Below are positions 16,722-27,576 of a stretch of DNA of 64,000 nt, piece after piece; position 1 is the first letter of the stretch; every line of letters starts with the position of its first letter. The stretch is from RHKX01 sp046330415 (GTDB lineage: Bacteria; Actinomycetota; Thermoleophilia; Solirubrobacterales; 70-9). The stretch covers positions 1-64,000 of the forward strand of contig JAXLSW010000007.1 of the NCBI GenBank assembly GCA_046330415.1. Reading direction: 5' to 3'. The position numbers and the translations under genes were made by a program. Under the pieces are notes generated by a model that made no database searches, was not told the DNA's origin, and saw only the letters and a program-made list of their open reading frames with translations.

Positions 16722-17280
16722 ATGAGGCGTCTCACACCGACCTCCCTCTGCGCGCTCTTGGCTGGGGCGACATTGGCCGGGTGCGGGAGCGACGAGGGAT
16801 CACAGACGGAGCCCGTTGACCTCGGCTCGAGTACCCCCTGAGTACTCGACCGTAGGTTCGGTCCCCATCACCAGCCACGGTCGGAGCGGCGGGGGTGGCG
16901 GCGGCGAAGGTGGCAGCTTCACCGCCTCCGGCTCGGAGGTGAAGCTGCGCGGGCGGACGGATTCGGATCGGCACGCAGTCGATTGCGCCGGTGCGGCCCG
17001 ACGAGCGTTCTTCCAGCCGAGGGCCGTCGTCCGCGACGTCTCCGGGGAGGGGCCGAGGAGCCGCGGGGCGACGGTCGAGCCGCCGACGAAGTGTCGCCGG
17101 CCGCGCGGCGCGCGGCTCTTCGTCTACGACGCCGAGACGGAGACCGACCTGCTCTCCACCGCTCCCGGAGCCACCGGCGGGTCGATCACCTTCGAGTCGG
17201 TGAGCTGCGATCCGCCGAGCGCCGAGGTTGTGATCGACGCGCAGCTCACCGACTCTGCGCCGGCCGCGGGTGGGGCCGTC
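16722..17280 (+). pseudogene. putative secreted lipoprotein, interrupted
   Basis: Starts with a good lipoprotein signal, MRRLTPTSLCALLAGATLAG followed by lipobox Cys and GSDEG, but stops after 39 codons at a TGA inside the GAGTACTC repeat. Protein-like sequence resumes downstream in another frame (GGSFTASGSEVKLRG; ARLFVYDAETETDLLSTAPG; ITFESVSCDPPSAEVVIDAQ). The repeat insertion, or an indel, seems to have broken the gene. The reconstructed product has no recognisable domain. The downstream end is approximate. Confidence 0.4.
16824..16870. repeat. composite GAGTACTC palindromic repeat, copy 2
   Basis: TCGAGTACCCCCTGAGTACTCGA, an inverted repeat, followed by a flank ending GGTCCCCATCA. This matches the right half of the 34.7 kb element, where the GAGTACTCGA half-palindrome is followed by a GGGGAC...CCCATCA flank. 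It sits where the lipoprotein frame ends. Confidence 0.65.
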
Positions 17281-17411
17281 GCACGTCGAGGGGACGCTCG
17301 ACGTCGGGAGATGACGGCGGGGATGAGCGGGCGCGGGTGTGCTGCCGAGGAGAGAACACCGCGCTACCGCGGCGCAAAGCTCTGTTCGGCTAGCGGGACG
17401 GGCGGGCGGGC

Positions 17412-18219
17412 TCAGCGCTTGATCAGCAGCGGCGTGCCCGGGCCGACCAGGCTTCAGCTTCAGGATCACGCTGTTGTAGACGCGCAGGCATGCCGTGGAG
17501 GCCCTCGTGGCCGATCGGCTTCCGCCTGCTCGTAGCCCTGCGGAGGCCCACGATCCCTCCCTGCGGCCAGTCGCTGATCGCGGCGCAGGCGCTGGTCTCG
17601 AAGGCCCAGGGCCCGAGTGAAGCGAGTCGTTCGGGCGGAAGGCGGCGGGTCAGGTGAAGCTGCCGAGCGGTGTCGGGGCGCCCGGCTTGCCGACGGCGAG
17701 CGGGGCGCGGAGGAGCAGTGGTGCTGACCTCGGTGGCCGGCGCGATGGCCGTAGGCGCGCGCTGGTCGCCGCCACGGTCGAGGAGGCGGATCTCGCGCTT
17801 GCTGCGGTCGACGACCAGCTCCTCGCCCCCGACGTAACGGAGGCCGCGCAGCGCGCCCGCCTGCACCCAGCCGGTTCGGCCGTTCGGGCGGCCGGGACGC
17901 GGATGCGCAGCCAGACCGGCCCGCCGCCGTCGCCCTTGCCCTCGCGCCCCGCTCGTGCCTGGATCACGAAGAAGATGCGCGGCCGGTAGTCGAAGCGAAG
18001 GCGTTCCATCACGCCGATCCGGCGGGCGTTGCGCCGCGGAGCGCTGCGGATGACGACGCGGGAGAGGGCGGCCTCACCGGCGGCGGGGAGGCGGACGTCG
18101 GCGGCGCGCTTCTCGGCGGTGGCGCGATCAGCCGCCCCGCCATCGGCCGCCGCGTACGGCACCGCCGCGAGTAGGAAGGCCGTCACCCCCACGACGGCGG
18201 CAACTACGCCGCGTCGCAC
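17412..18219 (-). pseudogene. secreted L,D-transpeptidase (YkuD-type), frameshifted
   Basis: The N-terminus is intact for about 110 codons, with a signal peptide (RRGVVAAVVGVTAFLLAAV ending PYAAA) and an SH3-like segment. After frameshifts come GWVQAGALRGLRYVGGEE, LLRAPLAVGKPGAPTPLGSF, GPWAFETSACAAISDWPQ and GHEGLHGCLRVYN, the last matching the HGC-R active-site motif with the catalytic Cys, then ILKLKPGRPGTPLLIKR. The family cross-links peptidoglycan by 3-3 bonds outside the cell. At least four indels (near 17470, 17520, 17700, 17870). Intact length would be about 268 residues. Confidence 0.7.
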
Positions 18220-18222
18220 GGG

Positions 18223-21200
18223 CTACCCGGTGAGCTGGCCGCCGTCGTCGCCGGCGACCGAGCCGATCTGGACCTCGCAGCCGAATGCCTTCGGTGCGGT
18301 CACGGTGATGATCCCGGGCTCGCTCGGCTTCACCCGGAGGACGGCCTGGCCGGAGCCGTTGGTGCGATCGCTCTCGTTCACGCCCGCGCCCTTGGCCCGG
18401 ACCTGCACGCCGCTCAGCGGGTTACCGCGCGGGGAGCGCAGCCGCACGCGCAGCTTCGATGCCTCCTCGGCGTCGACGCTCCCCGGCGAGACCATCAGGC
18501 CGCGGCAGCTCTCCGAGCGCGCGGCGCGCACCGGCTCCACCAGCCCGCAGTCGAGGGCGCGCACGCTCCAGCGCTGCTTCGAGCTGGTGGCCCGCACCTC
18601 GAACTTCGCGCGGCCTGCGGCGTTCGACTTCGCCACCCTGTCGGGACCGGGTCCGCTCAGCCGCACCTTGATTCCGCGGATGGCGTTGCCCTTGTTGTCC
18701 TCGACCGTCGCCACGATCTTCGCCGTCTCGCCGACGTAGACGATCTCCGGGGTCACGCTCAGCGAGCCCTTGCGGCAGGCGCCGGTGTCGGGCAGGTTGC
18801 CGCCGTCGCCGTGCGGGGTGATCACCGTGTCGGTGTCGTTGTCGGGGTTGCGGTCACCGGGCAGCGAGACGCGCGCGGTGTTCGGCACGTCGCCGGTGCC
18901 GGAGAGGCTCCCGGTGTCGAAGCGGATGCGGATCGGCGGGAAGCTCTGGCCGACGCCGAGCGAGTCGCTGCGCGTGCAGGTGACGAGCTGGCCGGCGATG
19001 TCGCAGGCCCAGCCGGTGCCGTAGGCCTTCGTCGGGGTCAGGCGCGGGTCGAGCTCGTCGGTGACGGTGACGGTCCCGGCCGAGGGGATCGAGCCGGCGT
19101 TGGAGACGACCAGGATGTAGCCGCGGGTCGTCCCCTCGATCAGTCCATCCGGCCCGGTCTTGTCGATCGCGAGGTCGGCGTTGTCGGACTCGACCGTCAC
19201 CTCGTCGTGGTTGTTGGACGGGTTCGGATCGGGCGTCGTCGTCGTCACGTCGGCGGGGTTGGTCACCGTCCCCGCCTCGAGCACCTGGACGTCGAGCTCG
19301 ATGACGATCACGTCGCCGGGAGCCATGTCGCCGAGCTGGCACTCGACCCGCTGGCCGGTCGCTGCGCAGCTCGCGCCGCGCGTGTCCACGTAGGAGAGCT
19401 GGTCAGGAAGCGTGTCGACGAGGACGACGTCGCGGGCGGTGCTCGGTCCGTCGTTGAAGACGGAGATCCGGTAGGTCGCCTGGCGGCCGACGTTGAGCGC
19501 GCCGACCGGATCGATCAGCTCCTTGTCGACGCCGACGTCGGCGCTCGCGCTCGGCTCGACCTCGTCCTGCGACTCGTTGTTGTCACCGTTGGTGTCGTTG
19601 ATCGCGGGATCGGTGACCGAGGCCGGGTTGATGATCGTCTGCCCCTCGGTGTCGGGCGCAACGGTCGTCGTCAGCTTGATCTCGACCACGTCACCGTTGC
19701 CCATCCGCCCGAGCTCGCAGCTCACGGTCCGCGTCGGCCCGTCGTAGGAGCAGGTGCCCTGGTCGGGCACCGCGGAGACGTAGGTGAGCTCGGCGGGAAG
19801 CAGGTCGCTGACCTCGACGCTCGGCGCCGTCTCAGGGCCGTTGTTGGTGACGGTCAGAGTCCAGGTCGTGTCGGTACCGGCGACCGGGGTCGGGTCGTCG
19901 GCGACCTTCTCGATCCCGAGGTCGGCGTTCGGCACCTGCAGGTTCGCGGTCGCGTCGTCGTCGTCGGAGTAGGGGCCGTCGGCGCTGGCGGTCGCGCCGC
20001 TCACGTCCTCACCGGAGGCCGTCACGTCGTTGACGTGCACCGCGCCCTGGCCCGGATCGATCGCGGCGTTGGAGCTCGGCTCGGCGTCGAAGGTGACGAC
20101 GATCGTCTGCGCGCTCACGATCGAGCCGAGGTTGTTCCAGACGAGCGAGTCGCCGTTGGCGTTGGTGGTGATCGTCGGGTTCACCTGACCGCCCGGCGTC
20201 AGCGTCCCGGTGCCGGTCACCTGCGCGGAGCCCGCGACGTAGGACCAGTTCTTTGGCAGGACGTCGGTGGCATCGATGCTCTGCAGGGTCGAGCCGGCGT
20301 TCGGGTTGGTGATCACGAAGCGCCACGTGAAGGGGGATTCGACGTTGGCCGGCGCCGTGTCGGGGAAGCCGCTCGCGCCCGTCGTCTTGTCGACGGCCAG
20401 GTCGGGCATCCGCACCGTCACGGTGACGGTGTCGGGATCGACGTCGTCGTAGTTGCGGTACTCGACGCCCGGATCCTGATCGGCCGGATCGACGCCCTGG
20501 TAGCTCGGCACGTCGGCGGTGTTGACCACCTGCTGGCCGTTCGTGAGCTGCGCGCTCGGGATCAGGTCCGCCGTGTAGGTGAGAACGACGGAGTCGCCGG
20601 GCTGGATCGGGCCGGGGACCGTCCACGCCATGTCGGGGTCGCCGCTCGTCCAGTTGTCGGTGATGAAGGAGGCGCCCTGGGCGAGCTGCACGTTGGTCAG
20701 CTCGGCGTCGGGCTGGTCGGTGACGCGGATGTCGTAGGCGGGCGAGTTGCCGTCGTTGGTGATCCGCAGCGTGTAGGTGAAGCTGGAGCCGGGGTCGGCG
20801 TTGCGGGCGTCGTCGTCGTCGGGATCGCCGGAGACGTCCTTGTCGAGCGTCAGGTGCGGCTCGACGACGTCGGTCGTCGTGTCGGCGGTCTGCGTCTGAT
20901 CGAACGTCGACGGATCCGGCGGGGAAGTCGGCGGCGGGCCGGCGTCGGCGGTGTTGTAGCCGAGCGTCGCGAGGTTGGTGAGCTGATCGCCGTCGAGGAC
21001 GTCGCTGCCGTCGACGTTGTAGGAGTCGGCGATGCGGGTCGTGTAGACGAGCGTGACCACGCGCGAGCCGGGGCGGAGGCGAGGTCGCCGAGGCTCCAGC
21101 CGATCCGGGTGCCGTTGCCGTTGGCGACCGAGCCCAGGGTCGTCGGGGTGATGTTGGTCGGGCCCGCCGCGCAGCCGCTGAGGTGCAGAAGGCGCTCACG

Positions 21201-24200
21201 TAGCCCTCGAAGTCGAGCCCGTCGGGGATGTCGTCGACCACGGTCGCGTCGAAGAGCTGGATGTTCGCCGGGATCGTGACGGTCAGCGTGTGCGTGAGCT
21301 GCTCGCCGATCGTTCCCGACGCCGGGGTGGTGCTCTTGCCGATGCTCGCGCCGAGCAGCCGCACGGTGACGTCGTCGTCGGCGCGGTAGCCGCCGTAGTC
21401 GTTGCCCGAGTTGAGGCCCGGTGAGCTCGCGGTGCGGCGACCCGAGTCGTTGACCCCGCCCGCCAGCGAGCGGGTGTTCACCTGCGCGTCGTTGGTCAGG
21501 GTCCCGGAGCCGATCGCGTCCTCATCCACCTGCACCGAGTAGTGGACGACCGCGTTGGCGCCCGGGTCGAGCGCGCCGACCGTCCAGGTGATCGTGCGGG
21601 CGGTCTCGTTCCAGGTGCCGCCGTCGGGGTTGACGGTGCCGCCGTCGGCGACCGGGTTGTTCGCGCCGTTGACCGGGGTCAGGCCGTCGGGAACGGTGTC
21701 GACGATCGTCGTGCCGTTGGCCCGCGAGGTTCCCGCGGCGTTCGAGTTCGTCGCCGTGAGCGTGTAGTCGAGAACGTCGTCGGGGGCCACCGTCGCGCCG
21801 GCGTTTGAGGTCTTGGTGATCCCGACGTCGGGCTCGACGAGCGCGGTGTTGACGCTCGCGTTCTGAGTGCGCGTCGCTCCCGCCGCGTTCTCGTAGACGA
21901 GGGTCGCCAGGTTGTTGATGTTCGACTGGCTGGCGTTCCCGCGCGCGGAGTTGGCGTTCACGTCGTCGACGACGATCGCGCTCATCGTCAGCACGATGAT
22001 GTCGTCACCGGAGCCCTGCGCGTTCGCGTAGGTGGCGGGGAAGTCGATGCGGACGAGGTTGGTCAGCAGGTTCTCGCTCAGGGTCAGGCCCGCGGTCGGC
22101 AGCGGCACCGGCGCCGCTCCGCCCGGCCCGTCGGTGTCGAGGGTCGCCGAAGCGCTGCCGGGGACAAGGAACTGCTGGGAGCCGAGCGGGTCGGTGATCC
22201 GGGCCGAGCCGTAGAGGGTGGTGCCGGCCGGAATCGTCGTCGTCACCGTGTAGTCGATGCGCTCGCCGATCGTCGCCTGCGAGGCCAGGTTGTTGCCGGG
22301 CTCGTTGATCTGCGTGGTGCGCGTCTTCGTCATCGGCACCGCGAGGACCGTGACCTGGGCGGGATCGTCGGCCGGCCGCGCGTTCGCGTTCGGGTCCTGC
22401 GTCGGGTCGATGTTCTCGGCCGGGATGTTGATGAAGGGGCCGTTGCCGTTGGTGTCGTGCTCGTACTGGCGCACGCCGGCGTTGTTGACGAAGACGTCGC
22501 CGCTCGAGTAGCCGTCGGGGATCGTCACGTCGTAGGTGAGCGTCGTCGTCGAGTTCGCGGCGACGTCGACCCCCGTCCACTCGATCCGGTTCTGGCCCGC
22601 GTTGCAGGTCGCCGAGCTACTTCCCGGCGTGGAGATGTTGGCGACCATCGCGCAGGTGAACTCAGCGGGCAGCAGGTCCCAGATCTGCGCGTTCTCGGCG
22701 TCGACGGAGCCGGTGTTGGAGACGTCCACCTGGTAGGTGACGACGTCGCCGCCGACCACCCCGTCGTAGTTGCTGTTGGGCGGCTGGACGGGTCCGTTGT
22801 TGACGTCGCGAACGCCCTTGACGAGCCCGATCTCCGGCTGCGCGATCTCGAACGGGGTGGAGTCACGCAGCGGGAAGCTGACCCCGTCGGAGTTCACGTA
22901 GGAGCTCTTCATCAGGTTGTCGAGCAGGTCGCCGTCGATCGCGGCGGCGCGGCGGCCGACCCGGACGCGGAAGACGACCTCGAAGGTCTGCGCCTTGCCG
23001 ACCGCGTCGGCGCCGTCGTCGAGCTTCCAGGTCAGGTTGGAGCCGTTGACGTCGGGCTGCGGCGGCGTCCCGGTGACGATCGTGACGTTGTTGTTCGGCG
23101 TCGCCACGGTCGAGCCGGCGACGTAGGTCGTTCCCGGCGGAATGAAGTCGTTGATCTGCACACCGCCGGTGCTGATGTCGGCGGGGAAGTTCATCCGCAG
23201 CCGGTAGCAGAGGGTCTGGCCGGGGCGAACCGTGGGGCCGGTCTCGGTGTAGGAGCCGGAGCCGGTCGGGCAGGGGGCCTCGTTGACGTTGGTGGAGACC
23301 GACTTGTCGATCGTCGGCCCGTCGCCGGTCTGGGAGGCGCTCGAGCTGTCGGTGTCGGTGGTGCCGTCGGCCTCGTCGGCGTCGATCTTGTTCGGGTCGC
23401 CGATCGGGCAGGGCGACGGGGAGCCGGGCGCGCAGATGATGAAGTCGTTGCCCTCGATGTCGACGTCGTTGCCGGCCGTGTCGCGGGCGAGGACCGGGCT
23501 GGAGTCGGTGAAGTTCTCCTGGTAGTTCTCGCGCGTCCGGGTCGGGAAGGTGATCGTGTAGGTGGAGGACGGCTCCAGGCGGGCGAGGTTCGGGTTCGCG
23601 GTGTTGTCCCAGATCAGAGTCCAGGTGCCGTCCGCGTTCTCGGTCGCGCTCGTGTAGTCGGGGCTCGGGGACTCGCCGCCGACCGGGTCGCACTCGGAAT
23701 CAGCCGGTGGCGGGGTCGTCTCGAGGTTGGCGCTGCCGAGCGGACAGTAGGCGTCGCCGAGGGTGTCGGTGACGACGATGTCGTCGACGAACCGGTACTC
23801 GCCGGTGTCGATCTGCAGGCTCCAGTGAGAGATCATCCCCGGCTGCAGCGCGTCGTTGTCGACGCTCTTGAGGACGCGCAGGTCCTCGCTGGTGACGGTC
23901 GTGGTGGCGTCGTCGCTGACCGGGAGGCCCCCGGGTGAGCCGTCCTGGTAGTTGCCGCTCGCCTCGGCGTTGTTGGTGAATGCGGGCTCGCTGCCGCCGT
24001 CCTCGTAGGTCTCGGGACCGGAGTTGTTGTCGAGGTTGGCGGCCTGCGTGCCGCCGGTGCCGGGCGCGGTGCCGTTGCCGGGGGTGGCGCCGTTCCAGTC
24101 CATCGTGTTCGCGCGCAGCGGGATCGCGGCGACGTACTGGAGCTCGAAGACCTGGCCGGGGTTGAGGTTGGTGACGTCGGTCCAGACGACATGCGTGTAG

Positions 24201-25162
24201 ACGCCCGCCGGGAGGCCGGGCGGGTTCTGGACCGTCTCGACGGTGGTCGGGGCGACGCAGTTCGGTGCCGCGGGGGCGTTGCCGGGGTTGATCGGGCCCG
24301 AGCCCGGGTACTCCTGCGCGCTGCCGGGGTTGGTGGGCGCGTCGGTGGTGTTGTCGACGGTGCCGCAGGCGAGGAACTCGAGGCCGGCCGGGACGTAGTC
24401 CTCGATGTCGAGGCCGTTGGTCGGGTTGATGCCGTTGTTGGTCGCGGTCAGCGTGTAGACGGTCTGGTGGTCGTGCAGGCCACGGAGGAGCTCGCCCTCG
24501 GGCGCATCGGCGACCGCCTTCTCGAGCTTGATCGCCTTGATCGTCGTCGCCGCCGACGCTGTGGCGGAGCCCGTGTAGGACTCCTCGGCGGGGGTCCCGG
24601 AGCAGGTGGCGTTGCCGCCGGTCTGGGTGGCCTGGCCGTTGGCGCCGAAGTCGGGGACGTAGCGGGCGTCGCAGTTGATGTAGGCGCCGGCGTTGTCGGT
24701 GTAGGTGTCGCCGACCTCGTAGGTGGAGGTGCTGTGCTTAACCTTGAAGTCGAAGGAGAAGGTGGAGTTCGCCGTCAGGTCGGCGACGTTGCTCCAGATC
24801 AGGGTGGTCGAGCCGGAGGTCGGCGCGTTGTTGATGATCTGCGGCTCGCCGACGCTCCCGGGGGCCGATCCGGCCACATAGCTGATCCCGGGCGGGAGGA
24901 CGTCGTTGAAGCTGAGGTTGTAGCCCGTCGGCTGGCCCGTCGGGTTCGATGCGGTGAGCGTGACCGTGCCGTCCTCGCCGTAGAGGACGTCGGGGGCGCT
25001 CTTGGCCAGCGAGATGTTCGGCGTACCCGCGGCCTGCGCACCGGTTGGTGCGATCAGGAGGGCGAGCGCCGCGAGCAGCGCGATGCGGATGAGTACTCGG
25101 AGAGACAATCGATTCACGGTCTGGCTGGGTTGGTTTCGCAACGCAGGGACCGTTCCCTGCAC
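18223..25162 (-). pseudogene. giant secreted DUF11-repeat surface protein with C-terminal Ig-like domains, frameshifted once or twice
   Basis: About 2300 residues. The N-terminal signal is VNRLSLRVLIRIALLAALAL ending GAQA; the GTG at 25117 gives a conventional signal peptide, the GTG at 25162 a longer one. About 13 DUF11-like repeats follow, each opening with a K-S/T-type strand (ISLAKSAPD, LRVLKSVDN, VGITKTSNAG, LTLDKDVSG, LAIDKTGPDG) and ending in a DxLPxxxxYV-like turn. Two Ig-like (Big_1-type) domains close the protein. Between 21060 and 21190 the frame changes after YVSAFCTS and again before VTLVYTTRIAD. Likely an adhesin or cell-surface stalk. No C-terminal sortase anchor; an LPDTG lies internally. 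Confidence 0.8.
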
Positions 25163-25207
25163 TTGCCACTTCGGTCCCAGCGGCGTAGGCCTTTAGCCGT
25201 GGGCGGC

Positions 25208-25213
25208 TACCCT
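25208..25213 (+). promoter_or_regulatory. -10 box TACCCT, leaderless start
   Basis: TACCCT followed by 9 nt and then the GTG start of the next gene, with no ribosome site. Confidence 0.4.
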
Positions 25214-25222
25214 GCGTACGCG

Positions 25223-25669
25223 GTGGCCGATCTCGCCAGCGAGCTTCATCCCTTCGCCGAGTCCATGCTCGAGCCTGGCGAGGAGTTGCTCGGCGCCTGC
25301 GTCGCCTCCCAGCAGCAGCGGCTGCGCGGGTGGATGGTCGCGATCGCGATCGCGCCGGAGCGGATCGTCATCCAGCGCATGGCCACGGGGCGGGAATTCA
25401 AGGGCGAGGGCGAGCCGCTGTCACTGCGCCGCGAGGACATCGCCGGCGCCAGAGCGGGCGGGGCGGGAACGTGGGGCGCCTCGCCGACGACGCTGGTCAT
25501 GGACCGGGCGACGGTGGTGCTCAAGCTCCGCACGACCGGCGGGGAGAAGTTGAAGCTGATGCTGATGCGCTCGGGAAAGGCGCTCGGCATCGGCGAGGGA
25601 GCCGACATCCAGGCGGAGGGAGTCGAGGCGCTGGCGCGCTGGTTCGAGGAGGGCGGCAAGCCGCTCTAG
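25223..25669 (+). CDS. hypothetical cytosolic protein, possibly PH-like fold
   Basis: 148 residues from GTG (VADLASELHPFAESMLEPGE); the alternative ATG is at MLEPGEELLG. Alternating strands such as GWMVAIAIAPERIVIQRM, SPTTLVMDRATVVLKLRT and EKLKLMLMRSGKALG, ending in an amphipathic helix EGVEALARWFEEGG, resemble bacterial PH-like proteins. No catalytic motif. Divergent from the giant surface protein. Function unknown. Confidence 0.6.
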   Translation: MADLASELHPFAESMLEPGEELLGACVASQQQRLRGWMVAIAIAPERIVIQRMATGREFKGEGEPLSLRREDIAGARAGGAGTWGASPTTLVMDRATVVLKLRTTGGEKLKLMLMRSGKALGIGEGADIQAEGVEALARWFEEGGKPL

Positions 25670-25683
25670 GCAGGTGCCTCGAT

Positions 25684-25735
25684 CGCCGAACGTCACTGAG
25701 TGCGCCCTATAGGGGGTAATAAGCGACGTTCGGCG
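25684..25735. terminator. long inverted repeat between convergent genes, with inner CCCTATAGGG palindrome
   Basis: CGCCGAACGTC and its perfect complement GACGTTCGGCG (11 bp) enclose 30 nt whose centre is the perfect 10-bp palindrome CCCTATAGGG. It lies between a rightward and a leftward stop, as expected for a bidirectional terminator, but it has no T-run and the nested symmetry also fits a mobile palindromic element. Confidence 0.5.
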
Positions 25736-25782
25736 GGGCGGGGGCGGGGCGACCGCGATGCTCCGGCCGCGCGGGCTCGCGG

Positions 25783-27456
25783 CTAGCGCAGGCGGATGCC
25801 GTGGCGGTCCTTGAAGAGGTTGCCCGCGTCGTCGGTGGCTGAGACCTTGAGGCGGGCGACGGCCTGCGTCGCCTCCCGCGCGAGGCGGACGCCGCGGTCG
25901 GACAGCTTCAGCTTCAGCGTCCGCTTCTCGCCGGCTCGCAGCTTCTTCGAGGTGCCCTCGAGCTTGGTCTTCTTCGCCTTCACGCCCTTGCCCGAGAGCT
26001 TCACCCGGCCGACGACCTTGACGCGGCAGTCGCTGGGGCAGCGCAGCCGCAGCCTCAGGGTCCGCGCCGCGCGCTGCTCGGGCTTGCCGATGAACTTCGG
26101 CGCGAACGGCCTCATCGTCATGGTCGCCACGTCCGAGCCGTTGCAGTAGGGCGTGTGCCCGGCGGACACGAACGCGGTCGAGCAGCCGCTGTCGTCGGTG
26201 ACGGTCAGCGTCACCGGCGCGTGCTTCTTCCCCTTGCCGTAGCGGCGCGTGAGCTGCGCACCGCCGTTGGGCGCGGTCATGCCGTCGCCGAAGTCCCAGT
26301 CGTAGCGGGCGACGAGGTCGCCGTCGGGGTCGGAGGAGCCGAGCGCGTCGAAGCTGACGCGACGGTTGTTCAGCGCGGTCGTGAAGGACGCGGTCGGGGG
26401 CTGGTCGGGCGTCATCGCGACCGAGCCGCCGAGCTGGCCCGCCACCCCGACGTCGAAGGGGGAGGCGGGGAGCGCCGTCGGGACGACTCCACCGTCAACC
26501 GCGAAGCCGAAGACCTGTGGGGCGGCACCATCGCTTGCGTAGAGCCACCTGCCCGCGGCGTCGGCGGCGAGCACCATCGGGCTGCCACCCGTCGGCGCGT
26601 CCGGGATGCCCATGCTCGGCGAGCCGTTGGCGGTCAGGGTGAACCGGCCGATCCCACCGCTCGCGGCGTTGGCGATGTAGAGGAAGCGGCCGTCGGGGGA
26701 GACGAGGAGGTCGTAGGGACCGCTGCCCACCGTGGGTTGGGAGCCGCCGACCTGGCTCAGGGAACCGTCCGCCGCGATCGCGTAGGTGCGGATCGCGTTC
26801 GCGCTGCCGGAGCCGACGTAGAGGAAGCGGCCGTCGGGAGAGACGGCGGTGGAGGTTGGGTTCGCGCCGGCCGGCAGGTCAGCGCCGGGGCTCAGCGAGC
26901 CGTCGGGCCCGATCGCGAACGGGCGAACGGTCCCCGCGCTGAGGCTGGCCGCGAACAGATGGCGTCCGTCGGGGGCGATCGCGAGCCCGCTCGCGCCCGC
27001 GTAGGCGATTCCGGCCCCGAGGGTCGTCGGGGCGCCGTCGGCGCCGCGGCTCCAGGCGCGGACGCCACCTCCCGCTCCGCTCTGGGCCGCGTAGACGAAC
27101 CGGCCGTCCGGCGTCACCACCGTGGCCAGGAGGTTCGCGGGGCCGGCGTCGCCGGCGATCGGGGTGACCGACCCACTCTCCGCCAACGCGAAGGCCCGCA
27201 GACCGGAGCCGGAGGCGACGTACAGGCTGCGGCCATCGGGGGAGATCGCCGAACCGAAGAGCGGGTTGGTCCCGGCCGTGGCGCCGTCGATCGGCGCAAG
27301 CCCGCCGTCGGAGCCGACCGTGAAGCCGGCGACCTTGAACTGCCCCGACGCGGCTCCAGCCACGTAGAGCCGCTGGGAGGCGGCGGCGTTCGCCGCGGGC
27401 AGAGCCAGCAGCGCGGTGGCGGTCAGAAGAAGCAGGAGCCTGCGCATCACGTGCAT
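25783..27456 (-). CDS. secreted seven-bladed beta-propeller (lactonase/YncE-like) protein with PKD domain
   Basis: About 557 residues from the ATG at 27456 (MHVMRRLLLLLTATALLAL, signal ending ANAAA). Residues ~30-370 consist of propeller repeats with the recurring phrase SPDGR(F/S)LY(V/I/A), as in 6-phosphogluconolactonase/YVTN proteins. A PKD domain follows (PTASFTTALNNRRVSFDALG, YDWDFGDG), then a basic extracellular domain. A longer reading frame reaches 27519 but its extra residues precede the signal peptide and are unlikely to be used. Extracellular; ligand or enzyme activity unknown. Confidence 0.8.
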   Translation of the reverse strand: MHVMRRLLLLLTATALLALPAANAAASQRLYVAGAASGQFKVAGFTVGSDGGLAPIDGATAGTNPLFGSAISPDGRSLYVASGSGLRAFALAESGSVTPIAGDAGPANLLATVVTPDGRFVYAAQSGAGGGVRAWSRGADGAPTTLGAGIAYAGASGLAIAPDGRHLFAASLSAGTVRPFAIGPDGSLSPGADLPAGANPTSTAVSPDGRFLYVGSGSANAIRTYAIAADGSLSQVGGSQPTVGSGPYDLLVSPDGRFLYIANAASGGIGRFTLTANGSPSMGIPDAPTGGSPMVLAADAAGRWLYASDGAAPQVFGFAVDGGVVPTALPASPFDVGVAGQLGGSVAMTPDQPPTASFTTALNNRRVSFDALGSSDPDGDLVARYDWDFGDGMTAPNGGAQLTRRYGKGKKHAPVTLTVTDDSGCSTAFVSAGHTPYCNGSDVATMTMRPFAPKFIGKPEQRAARTLRLRLRCPSDCRVKVVGRVKLSGKGVKAKKTKLEGTSKKLRAGEKRTLKLKLSDRGVRLAREATQAVARLKVSATDDAGNLFKDRHGIRLR

Positions 27457-27508
27457 GAGAACACGGATCCGGCGCTGAGGTAGCGGCGCCGTCCGGGTGC
27501 GGGGCGCC

Positions 27509-27559
27509 GGACCTGTCACCCGGAAGTGGACTTCTTCTCCGTTCCCCGGCGACAGGTCC
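27509..27559. terminator. inverted repeat upstream of the propeller gene
   Basis: GGACCTGTC (27509-27517) and GACAGGTCC (27551-27559) are perfect 9-bp complements around a 33-nt interior that itself holds GAAG-TGGA-CTTC. It lies after the FG-GAP gene stop and before the propeller gene start, so terminator or attenuator is plausible. It is built like the 25684-25735 repeat (long stem, ~30-nt structured loop). Confidence 0.4.
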
Positions 27560-27576
27560 AGCGGAGGCGGGACGAT

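Noticed and set aside
18811..21279. 822-codon plus-strand open frame opposite the DUF11 gene
   Set aside because: No domain, Val/Arg/Gly-biased composition and no ribosome site; it mirrors the codon bias of the DUF11 gene on the other strand.
25093..25101. A further GAGTACTC word as another copy of the palindromic repeat
   Set aside because: Single half, in the signal-peptide coding region of the DUF11 gene, with none of the shared flanks.
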